Assembly: GCA_964436045.1 (NCBI GenBank)
Contig: CAYTBN010000033.1
Span: forward strand, 1 to 64,000
Direction of reading: 5' to 3'
Source of the DNA: CAYTBN01 sp964436045
GTDB lineage: Bacteria; Myxococcota_A; UBA796; UBA9615; CAYRNR01
DNA: 64,000 bases
The number at the start of each line of letters is the position of its first letter. Positions within the stretch are counted from its first letter, which is position 1. The notes beneath the pieces are model-generated. The model made no database searches. It was not told where the DNA came from and worked only from the letters and a program-made list of their open reading frames with translations. The translations under genes and the position numbers were made by a program. This document shows positions 1-8,824 of this stretch, in pieces.

Positions 1-223
1 CGAACAGCAGATCGCCAGGGCTCACACCTCCGTGGCCAGGGCCAAGCTGGTCAGCGTGGGCATCGCGGGTCGCGCCATCCTCGTCCTCGGGGACAGGGGC
101 ATGTAGGGGACGCCCTGCGTGCTCGGTCTTGTCCGGGAACGGCTTGAGCGGGTGACTGCACTCGCAGTACGCGGCGTCTGGCGCTACGGGGCGTTCGCAC
201 TTCGGGCAGGTGTCTGGGGGCAC
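1..223 (-). CDS. Zinc-ribbon protein, partial (runs off left edge)
   Basis: The minus strand is open from a GTG at 223 to the window edge, giving 74 residues with no stop. The first residues contain a CPKC...YCEC pair of knuckles (Cys about 6, 9, 20 and 22), the pattern of a treble-clef or zinc-ribbon domain that binds one Zn. A polar, charged linker follows, and the C-terminus is outside the window. The gene starts 16 bases after the stop of the next minus-strand ORF and is in the same frame, so the two could be an operon or one gene split by a stop. No function can be assigned. The start is uncertain because no clear Shine-Dalgarno precedes the GTG. Confidence 0.5.
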   Translation of the reverse strand, partial: MPPDTCPKCERPVAPDAAYCECSHPLKPFPDKTEHAGRPLHAPVPEDEDGATRDAHADQLGPGHGGVSPGDLLF

Positions 224-238
224 GGATCGGATTGTAGA

Positions 239-586
239 TCACTTGGGGTGATCTGTTGCGGCGGTCCCAGAAGCGCGAGGACAGTGCGCATCATCGAGCC
301 CTTCTACCTGCTGCACGACGACCATCGCTGGCACGTAGATCACCAGGCGCCCCCGGTTCGCCCGTAGATCCAGGACCACCACGCCCCCGTCCGGGAGACG
401 GACCCCGAGCTGGTGCTCGCGCTCGTCCAGCTCGATCACGTGGAAGGTCTCGTGCGCGGGTGTCCTCGGCCAGCGAGGACCTTGTCGAAATCCAGCGTGG
501 ATGTGAGGGGGCTGTGAGGGTTCGCGTGTTTGGCGTGGCGAAAGCGCGGGCCGACCCGGGCGTGCTTCCGGCATCTTCTTCAGCAA
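239..586 (-). CDS. Hypothetical protein, short, uncertain start
   Basis: Up to 115 residues. Roughly residues 48-100 look like a folded protein: alternating charged and hydrophobic positions, including VIELDERE and VVVLDLRA. The first 45 residues are Pro/Arg-rich and look like non-coding translation, so the true start is probably a GTG near position 442 (before IELDERE). It lies directly upstream of the zinc-ribbon gene on the same strand. I recognise no family. Both a short real gene and a chance ORF remain possible. Confidence 0.3.
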   Translation of the reverse strand: MLKKMPEARPGRPALSPRQTREPSQPPHIHAGFRQGPRWPRTPAHETFHVIELDEREHQLGVRLPDGGVVVLDLRANRGRLVIYVPAMVVVQQVEGLDDAHCPRASGTAATDHPK

Positions 587-614
587 TGACAGGGTCTTGA
601 TGGGGGAGAAAGAA

Positions 615-690
<76 letters not shown>

Positions 691-703
691 ACGAGGGGGG
701 ATC

Positions 704-2662
<1,959 letters not shown>

Positions 2663-2740
2663 GGTGTCTCCAGGCGCGTGATCCGGCCCGCTCCCACGGG
2701 CGCCGGAATGAAGACGCAGCCAGCCCACGTTGTCAATAGA

Positions 2741-2759
2741 CACCCCATTATAGGGGGTG
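2741..2759 (-). promoter_or_regulatory. Candidate kinase promoter: TATAAT within inverted repeat
   Basis: On the minus strand a perfect TATAAT lies at 2752-2747, about 85 bases upstream of the kinase start codon. It is flanked by a perfect inverted repeat CACCCC (2741-2746) / GGGGTG (2754-2759). No convincing -35 hexamer is visible at the usual distance. The symmetry suggests an operator overlapping the -10 element, but this is inference from sequence only. Confidence 0.35.
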
Positions 2760-2907
2760 GTTCCAGGTGCGCGCGATGGCACCCGAGGACGATATCGTCC
2801 CAACACGCGATCCCATGAGGGTCTCGCGGGGCTTTTGCGTGGCGGAGCACAGGCGCCGCTGCTAGGTTGTCGTGCTGGCCCGACCACCGGAATCCCTGGA
2901 GATCAGG

Positions 2908-4440
2908 ATGGATATCACCCTCATCCACCCCTATCCCGACCCGTCTGCCTACGGGCTGCGGGTGCTGCGCGCAGTGCTCAAGAGGGACGGCCACCGGGTC
3001 CGGTTCGTGAACCTGCCCGATTTCACGGGCGACGAGGCCACCGTGGCCGTCGAGCGCGCCGCCCGCCGCTACCCTCGCCGCGCCCTGGACCAGCTGTGTG
3101 ACGTGGTCGCCGACTCCGATATCGTCGGCGTCTCGCTGATGACCAACTTCTTCGCCACGGCGGTCGAGATCACCACCGCGATCCGCCGTGAGCTGCCCGA
3201 GAAGCTGATCGTCTGGGGCGGCATCCACCCCACCATCCGGCCCGACGAGTGCCTCGATCACTGCGACGTCGCGGTGGTGGGCGAGGCCGAGGACTCCATG
3301 CGTGAGCTGGCCAGGCGGGTGGAGGCCGGCGAGGACTGGTCCGACGTGCCCGGGCTGGCCTTCCGCCGCGGCAGCGAGCTGGTCGAGACCGCGATCCCGC
3401 CCCTGCAGACCGAGCTGGACCAGCTGCCCGCGCCCGACATCGTCGCCGAGGACCAGTGGCTGCTCCACGACGGCGAGCTGATGCCGGTGAGCGACGACGT
3501 CTACGTGCAGATGATGGCCCGCACGACGGCCAGCGCCCTGTACGGCAAGGTCGGCTACCAGACCATGACCAGCCGCGGCTGCCCCCATCGCTGCGCCTAC
3601 TGCGTCAACTCCACCATCCGCGGCCTGTACCCGGGCCAGCGATACGTCCGCTTCCGCTCGGTCGAGTCGGTCATCGACGAGCTGACCGCGGTGCTGCGGC
3701 GTTATCCGCAGGTGGACTACATGTGGTTCTCGGACGACGTGTTCTTCGCGCGTCCGCTGAAGGACCTGCAGCGGTTCTCCGCCCTGTACCTGGAGAAGAT
3801 CGGGCTGCCGTTCTACATGCTGGCCAGCCCGACGTCCCTGACCGAGGAGAAGTACAAGACCCTGGTCGACGCCGGCCTCCACCACATCCAGATGGGCATC
3901 GAGAGCGGCAGCCCGCGGATCCAGGAGGTCTTCCAGCGGGAGCGGATGGGCAACGACAAGGTGCTCAAGGCGGCGAAGATCATCGCCAAGTACGCCGACC
4001 AGACCCAGGTCCCCTACTACGACTTCATCACCAACATCCCCTGGGAAGACGACGAGGCCCGCCGCGAGACGCTCCAGCTGATCGCGCAGCTGCCCAAACC
4101 CTTCAAGCTGCAGCTGTTCTCGCTGGTGCTCTACCCGGCCACCGTCGCGTACGACCGCGCCTGCACCGAGGGCAAGATCGCGCCGGCCGAGCGGGAGCTG
4201 TACGACGGCATGTACCAGGTCCGCGACGACACCTACCTGAACCTGGTGCTATCCCTGTCGTCCAAGGGGCTGGTCCCCGGCTGGCTGGTGGCCGCGATGG
4301 CGGACAACAAGCTGGGTCCGGTGATCTCCAGCCCTCCGGTGCGGGTGGCCGAGGAGGCGACCCGGCGGGCGTTGAAGACGGTCCGGCGGCTACGGGACTT
4401 CAACCGGCACTACAAGAAGATGACGGCGATGGCTTCGTGA
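2908..4440 (+). CDS. B12-binding-type radical SAM protein
   Basis: 510 residues from the ATG at 2908 (GGAG at about -7). The N-terminal ~170 residues resemble a cobalamin-binding Rossmann domain (segments like VGVSLMTNF and WGGIHPTI) that leads many anaerobic radical SAM enzymes. The [4Fe-4S] motif CPHRCAYC gives the CxxxCxxC cysteines at residues 225, 229 and 232. A TIM-barrel continues with YMWFSDDVFF and the HIQMGIESGS segment. The family (MiaB/BchE/hopanoid and lipid C-methylase relatives) catalyses radical chemistry on lipids, porphyrins or peptides. The substrate cannot be read here. The gene is divergent from the kinase and stands alone, so context does not help. Confidence 0.9.
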   Translation: MDITLIHPYPDPSAYGLRVLRAVLKRDGHRVRFVNLPDFTGDEATVAVERAARRYPRRALDQLCDVVADSDIVGVSLMTNFFATAVEITTAIRRELPEKLIVWGGIHPTIRPDECLDHCDVAVVGEAEDSMRELARRVEAGEDWSDVPGLAFRRGSELVETAIPPLQTELDQLPAPDIVAEDQWLLHDGELMPVSDDVYVQMMARTTASALYGKVGYQTMTSRGCPHRCAYCVNSTIRGLYPGQRYVRFRSVESVIDELTAVLRRYPQVDYMWFSDDVFFARPLKDLQRFSALYLEKIGLPFYMLASPTSLTEEKYKTLVDAGLHHIQMGIESGSPRIQEVFQRERMGNDKVLKAAKIIAKYADQTQVPYYDFITNIPWEDDEARRETLQLIAQLPKPFKLQLFSLVLYPATVAYDRACTEGKIAPAERELYDGMYQVRDDTYLNLVLSLSSKGLVPGWLVAAMADNKLGPVISSPPVRVAEEATRRALKTVRRLRDFNRHYKKMTAMAS

Positions 4441-4484
4441 GCGAGTTCCCGTCCCGCATTTAGGGATGGAGACGAGCGAGGACC

Positions 4485-4506
4485 CACGGCGAGCAAGCTC
4501 GCCGTG
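4485..4506. terminator. Hairpin between convergent genes
   Basis: A 22-nt perfect palindrome, CACGGCGAGC-AA-GCTCGCCGTG, lies in the 111-bp gap between the convergent radical SAM gene and the minus-strand gene at 4552-5256. There is no T tract, as is common in very GC-rich genomes. The trailing GCCGTGCCACCC resembles the arms of the larger palindromes at 26036-26105 and 27521-27551, so it may instead be a member of that repeat family. Confidence 0.45.
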
Positions 4507-4551
4507 CCACCCGACATTTCGGGGATATCGCGGGACGTGTGGGGCCGTGGC

Positions 4552-5256
4552 TCAGGCGGTGGTCGGGCGGGCGGACTTGCGGCCGTGGCGTTCGTGGATG
4601 TGCTGGGCCAGCAGCGCCGATTCGTCCCGCTCCTCGGCGCTGTCGCCGTCCCGGCGTCGCGTACCCAGGTAGATCACGCCCACGCCCAGACCGAGCAGGG
4701 CGACCGGAATCGACAGCAAGACCAGCTGCAGTAGTGACGGTCCGGCCCCCTTCGACGTGAGCGCGCCGGAGAGCCGCCCGCGGCCTTGTCTGTTACCGCT
4801 GCCACCGATCCCCGACAGTCCCGCCACCAGTCCGGCCGGGGCCGACGACTGGGCTGCGGCGCTCGTCCGAGCCGGGACCGCGGCTGGCTGGGCCGGCGCC
4901 GTGATCCGCACGACGTCGGGCACCTTCGCCGAACCGAGCAGCCTCGCCGCCTCGTTGCCGCTGACGTCGTAGGTCATCGCGAAGGGCCAGCTGCGCTCGT
5001 CCGCCAGCTCCCCGACCCCGATGGCACTGCAGCCGACGCCCACACAGACCCCGAGCACGTCGTGGTTGCCCGCATCGCGCATGTTGTCCAGGACCGCCAG
5101 GCTCGCCGGATTGTCCGGATGGAACAGGGCTGCCTGGGCGGGCGCGTCGGTCAATACGCGTTGGTCGAGCGGCCGGGCCTCGTCCGCCTGGCTCGTCCCG
5201 ATCGCCAGCAAGCTCAAGCTCGCCAGCGCCATTCCGGTGACGATTCGAATCCTCAT
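4552..5256 (-). CDS. Secreted single-pass membrane protein, unknown function
   Basis: 234 residues. I chose the ATG at 5256 because GAGGTGG lies just upstream; an ATG four codons earlier has poor spacing. A signal peptide (MRIRIVTGMALASLSLLA...) is followed by a ~130-residue ectodomain, an Ala/Pro/Gly-rich spacer, one membrane helix near residues 180-200 (LVLLSIPVALLGLGVGVIYL) and a short Arg/His-rich tail. This is a type I topology, with the C-terminal tail in the cytoplasm. The ectodomain contains a VCVGVGC segment whose two cysteines could form a disulfide. No known family recognised. Confidence 0.7.
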   Translation of the reverse strand: MRIRIVTGMALASLSLLAIGTSQADEARPLDQRVLTDAPAQAALFHPDNPASLAVLDNMRDAGNHDVLGVCVGVGCSAIGVGELADERSWPFAMTYDVSGNEAARLLGSAKVPDVVRITAPAQPAAVPARTSAAAQSSAPAGLVAGLSGIGGSGNRQGRGRLSGALTSKGAGPSLLQLVLLSIPVALLGLGVGVIYLGTRRRDGDSAEERDESALLAQHIHERHGRKSARPTTA

Positions 5257-5336
5257 CACCCACCTCATTCCTTCACGACTTCAATCTTTACCTTACCATG
5301 GTGCTCGGAGGTCGCCGCTGACAACCTGTGCCGCGG

Positions 5337-6809
5337 CTAACGGGGCACGAAGACGACCGTCGGCGAACCGTCCAGCGGGTGACAGGTCCAGCCGGGAATA
5401 CCGGCCGGTGTCGTTTCGTGGGTCTCGATCAGGTTGAAGCCATTCCAGCATTCGTCCTGGGCCCAGGCCCACAGGGTTTCCCAGTCCATCGTCCCGTCCA
5501 GATAGGCCAGGCTCAGGTCCGTCGCCCCGTTCGCGGAGATCCCCACATGGGTCGCCAATTCGCCCACCGACGCCGCCTCGTCGGCGGGTCCATCGTCCAT
5601 GTACAGCAGCAGCCGCTCGACGGCCAGGTCGTCGGCGAAGAATCCCCACGGAGTGCCGAGCCAGTGCCCGGCGGTGATGTCCTCGTCGTCCACGTCGAAC
5701 GAGAGGATCGTCGTCGAGGCAGAGATCTCCAGGGAGGTCAGCTCCTGATACCCCGCGGGCACTCCGGCGCTCTCGAACCACGGCATCAGGCCGCAGCGGT
5801 GGGCGGGATCCAGGCCCAGGGTGGTGGCGTTGTCGACCGGTACGTCCAGCGTGAACTCGTTCGTGGTGCCATTGACCGGATAGCCCTTGAGGTAGACCCG
5901 GATGGCGGTCTCCGCGCCCGTAAAACGTAGCTGGCCGTCGGGCGCGCCGAAGGGATCCACCTCCATGACGGACCAGCCCTCCTGGGCCCAGTCGCCATCG
6001 GGGCGGAGATAACCCAGCAGCATCCGCCCACCCACGCCGACCAGCGCCTCACCGTCGTCCAGCCCTGGCTCCGGTGCCTGCTCCTCGCTGTCGCGCCACA
6101 CGAAGGGCAGATAGAAGGCGCCAGTGCCGTCGTACTCCTCCCCCAGGTCCAGGGCGTGGAAGTGGTGCTCCGGCGGCGGGATCGGCAGCTGGTAGTGCCA
6201 TTCCACCCCGCTGTCTCCCTGCTCGAAGCTGTCGTCACCGGCCAGGTACTCGCCTCCGACCTCCACGCTGTGGCTGTAGAAGGCCAGCTGGGCCAGTCCG
6301 AGGCGCAGGTACTGGAACTGCGCGCCCGTGGCTCCGGGCCGCTCCTCGAGCACGCCGCCCACGGTCACGTGAGCCAGATCCAGGTCGATGGGCAGGTGGT
6401 GGGAGGGCCCCTGCTCGGTGGCATCGGTGGGGGTGAAGCGGAGCAGGGCCTGGTCGGACTCGGCGCCCTCGAGATCCTGTTCGGTGGCCCAGACCAGGGT
6501 GAACCGCTGGCCTGCCCGGGTGCAGTTGATGGCCGTCAGGTCGGCCTCGTCCGACGAGACCACCGCGGCCGGCGCATAGCTGTTGCCGCCGTCGAAGGAG
6601 ACCTCGACGGTCAACGAGCAGATCTCGCCGTCCTCATCCACCAGGGTCACCATGACGCTGGCGCCTTCGAACAGCGGATCGGCGTCATTGAGTTCGGCGT
6701 CCACCTGCGGGAGGGAGTTGAAGGTGGTCTCGTCGGGCACCTCGGGCGGACCACAGGCCAGCCCCAGCGGGAGCGCCAGCAAGGGCAAGAGGGTGGCGAG
6801 CCTGTCCAT
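5337..6809 (-). CDS. Large lipoprotein, unknown function
   Basis: 490 residues from the ATG at 6809; an in-frame ATG at 6827 is possible but gives a less compact signal peptide. The signal sequence ends in PLGLAC, with the lipid-modified cysteine at about residue 19. The mature protein is acidic and beta-rich. It opens with a segment resembling an Ig-like or Fn3-like fold (LTVEVSFDGGNSY), but no catalytic motif is visible. It is divergent from the MopE lipoprotein at 7013 and both look surface-exposed. Function unknown. Confidence 0.72.
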   Translation of the reverse strand: MDRLATLLPLLALPLGLACGPPEVPDETTFNSLPQVDAELNDADPLFEGASVMVTLVDEDGEICSLTVEVSFDGGNSYAPAAVVSSDEADLTAINCTRAGQRFTLVWATEQDLEGAESDQALLRFTPTDATEQGPSHHLPIDLDLAHVTVGGVLEERPGATGAQFQYLRLGLAQLAFYSHSVEVGGEYLAGDDSFEQGDSGVEWHYQLPIPPPEHHFHALDLGEEYDGTGAFYLPFVWRDSEEQAPEPGLDDGEALVGVGGRMLLGYLRPDGDWAQEGWSVMEVDPFGAPDGQLRFTGAETAIRVYLKGYPVNGTTNEFTLDVPVDNATTLGLDPAHRCGLMPWFESAGVPAGYQELTSLEISASTTILSFDVDDEDITAGHWLGTPWGFFADDLAVERLLLYMDDGPADEAASVGELATHVGISANGATDLSLAYLDGTMDWETLWAWAQDECWNGFNLIETHETTPAGIPGWTCHPLDGSPTVVFVPR

Positions 6810-6870
6810 CCGGGGTTCCCCGACCATCGGCCGAGTATAACAAGGGACCGTCCCGAACCCGGCTCTTTGC

Positions 6871-6905
6871 CTGACGCCTGACGCCTGACTCCTGACGCCT
6901 GACGC
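6871..6905. repeat. Heptamer tandem repeat (CTGACGC)x5
   Basis: Five contiguous copies of CTGACGC (the third is CTGACTC) in the divergent intergenic region between 6809 and 7013. A period of seven is not codon-like. It sits where promoters for both lipoprotein genes are expected, so copy number could alter promoter spacing. No function is demonstrated. Confidence 0.8.
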
Positions 6906-7012
6906 CTCCCCTCCCCGGGAATGGTCGATTCGCGGCGCCAGAATCGAGTAGTGTCCCCCCTTGCCGTGCCGGGGTGCCCGCTGGGCCGGACGAACGGGAG
7001 GGAGAGTCCGAG

Positions 7013-8383
7013 ATGAACCACCGACCTGGATGGCTGCTGGTCTTGCTGGTCTGGACGTTGACCGGTTGTGTCGTTTCGGTGACCGACGACGACACCCCGG
7101 CCGACGACGACACAGGCGACGACGACACGGGCGACGACGACACGGGGGACGACGACACCGCTGACGACGAGACCGGGGACGACGACACCACCGGGGACGA
7201 CGACACCCAGCCCGAGGATCTGGACGGGGACGGCTTCTCCGTCGCCGATGGAGACTGCGACGACGGCGACCCGGCCGTCCATCCAGGCGCCCTCGAGCAG
7301 TGCAACGGCCACGACGACGACTGCGATGGCGACGTGCCCGTCGAGGAACAGGACGTGGACCTGGACGGCCATTGGCCCTGCAACGGGGACTGCAACGACC
7401 ACCAGCCGGAGATCTACCCCGGTGCTCCGGAGATCTGCGACCACCTGGACAACGACTGCGACGGCCTGCTGAGTCCGGACGAGATCGACGACGACGGCGA
7501 CGGTCTGGACGAGTGTGACGGGGACTGCGACGACGGCAACCCGGATGTCCGGCCCGGCCGGCCCGAGATCTGCGACGGACTCGACGACAACTGCGACGGC
7601 CAGCTGCCCCCCGCCGAGTCCGACCTGGACGGCGACGGGTTCATGGCCTGCGCCGACGATTGCAACGACACCGCGGCGGCGGTCCACCCCGGCGCGCCCG
7701 AGCTGTGCAACGAGCAGGACGACGACTGCGACGGTCTGCTGGGCGCCGACGAACTCGACGACGACGGCGACAACTGGCTGGTCTGCGAGGGGGACTGCGA
7801 CGACGGTGACTTCACGGTCCACCCCAACATGGTCGAGCAGTGCGCGGACAACGTGGACAACGAGTGTGACGGGCTCGTCGACCTGGACGATCCCGACTGT
7901 ACGGGCTGGATCGACCCGGCCCTGGCCTGCGGCCCCGTTCCTGATCTGTCGGCCGGCACCCCCCCATTCGCCGTGATCACGGGCTCGTCGGATACCGAAG
8001 TGAGCGGGGCCTATGCCGATGGCTGGCACTGGATGGGCTGCCAGGCCATGTACGAAGTCGCCCAGCTCGGCATGCTGGACTGCGGCATCCTGTGGGAGGT
8101 GGAGGGCTGGTCGACGGCGGTCGACCCGGCCGCCTCGACCTATGTCATGGGTCTGGATCTGTACGTGATCAACGACACCTGCGGGAACGGCAACGACGTC
8201 TACGTCGAGTACCGGATCCAGGACGTCAGCGGCAACTGGACCGTGTACGAGGTCTCGGTGTACGACCCGTTCAGCTACTCCTGGGTCGTGATGGATCCGG
8301 ACGCCCCGGGCGAGCTGCACTGGGCGCCCAACGGGACCGAGGGATGGGGCTGGATCGAGTACGCCAGCGGCGCGTGGCCCTGA
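7013..8383 (+). CDS. Lipoprotein with Asp-rich tether and MopE-type metal-binding repeats
   Basis: 456 residues from the ATG at 7013, with GGGAGGGAGAG upstream. Lipobox LTGC puts the acylated cysteine at residue 19. It is followed by about 45 residues of TGDDD/TADDD-like repeats. Five repeats of the MopE 'putative metal-binding' type follow (cores GDCDDGDP, GDCNDHQP, DDCNDTAA and similar, each paired with a CDGxDxDCDG segment); the pattern suggests calcium or other divalent-ion binding. A unique, Trp/Tyr-rich C-terminal domain of about 150 residues has no recognised family. Predicted to be cell-surface or outer-membrane anchored. Confidence 0.88.
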   Translation: MNHRPGWLLVLLVWTLTGCVVSVTDDDTPADDDTGDDDTGDDDTGDDDTADDETGDDDTTGDDDTQPEDLDGDGFSVADGDCDDGDPAVHPGALEQCNGHDDDCDGDVPVEEQDVDLDGHWPCNGDCNDHQPEIYPGAPEICDHLDNDCDGLLSPDEIDDDGDGLDECDGDCDDGNPDVRPGRPEICDGLDDNCDGQLPPAESDLDGDGFMACADDCNDTAAAVHPGAPELCNEQDDDCDGLLGADELDDDGDNWLVCEGDCDDGDFTVHPNMVEQCADNVDNECDGLVDLDDPDCTGWIDPALACGPVPDLSAGTPPFAVITGSSDTEVSGAYADGWHWMGCQAMYEVAQLGMLDCGILWEVEGWSTAVDPAASTYVMGLDLYVINDTCGNGNDVYVEYRIQDVSGNWTVYEVSVYDPFSYSWVVMDPDAPGELHWAPNGTEGWGWIEYASGAWP

Positions 8384-8396
8384 TCCGGGCCGGGGT

Positions 8397-8723
8397 CTAC
8401 TTCAACAACTGCGGGTCGATCTTGATTCGCTCCAGTTGCGCTCGCATCCGCTCCTGGACCGCCTCGATCAGCGCGGCCTGGGTCGCCTCGGTGATCTGAC
8501 CGTGGACACCCTGCAGCTCGGCGCCGATCCGCTTCATCGCCTTGCCCTCGCCGTCGCCCATCAGTTCGACACCCTCGTGGGCGGCGTCCGCCAGCAGATT
8601 GGCCTCGGCGTCCGTCAGGTCGAACGTTCCGAGGGCCGCGTCCTCGTCCTCGCGGACCTGGGATACGAACTCCTTGGAGCTGATCAAGCGGGTGAAGGCC
8701 TGGGCCAGGGCGTCGGCGGACAT
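8397..8723 (-). CDS. Small acidic helical protein, RiPP-leader-like features
   Basis: 108 residues from the ATG at 8723 with a strong GGAGGAG Shine-Dalgarno. The N-terminal half has the pattern of Nif11-like or Franean1_4349-type small proteins: an amphipathic helix with a Phe, spaced acidic residues, then FDLTDAEANLLADAA. The C-terminal half is helical and lacks a Gly-Gly or Cys-rich core. It has no signal peptide and no cysteines. It is convergent with the upstream lipoprotein, 13 bp away. No maturation enzyme is adjacent; the radical SAM gene is 4 kb off. It may simply be a cytosolic helical protein. Confidence 0.65.
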   Translation of the reverse strand: MSADALAQAFTRLISSKEFVSQVREDEDAALGTFDLTDAEANLLADAAHEGVELMGDGEGKAMKRIGAELQGVHGQITEATQAALIEAVQERMRAQLERIKIDPQLLK

Positions 8724-8824
8724 CGTCTCCTCCGGTTCCTCTGCGTGCCGGGTGGGGCCGCGGATCGCCAGTATACGGGCTGCGCGGCCGGCCCGAAGGC
8801 ACCCCCCGCTGAGCGCCCGGCCGC

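Noticed and set aside
7085..7230. Short spaced repeats suggestive of CRISPR
   Set aside because: They are in-frame GACGACGAC codons of Asp-rich linkers, with no unique spacers. No array occurs anywhere in the window.
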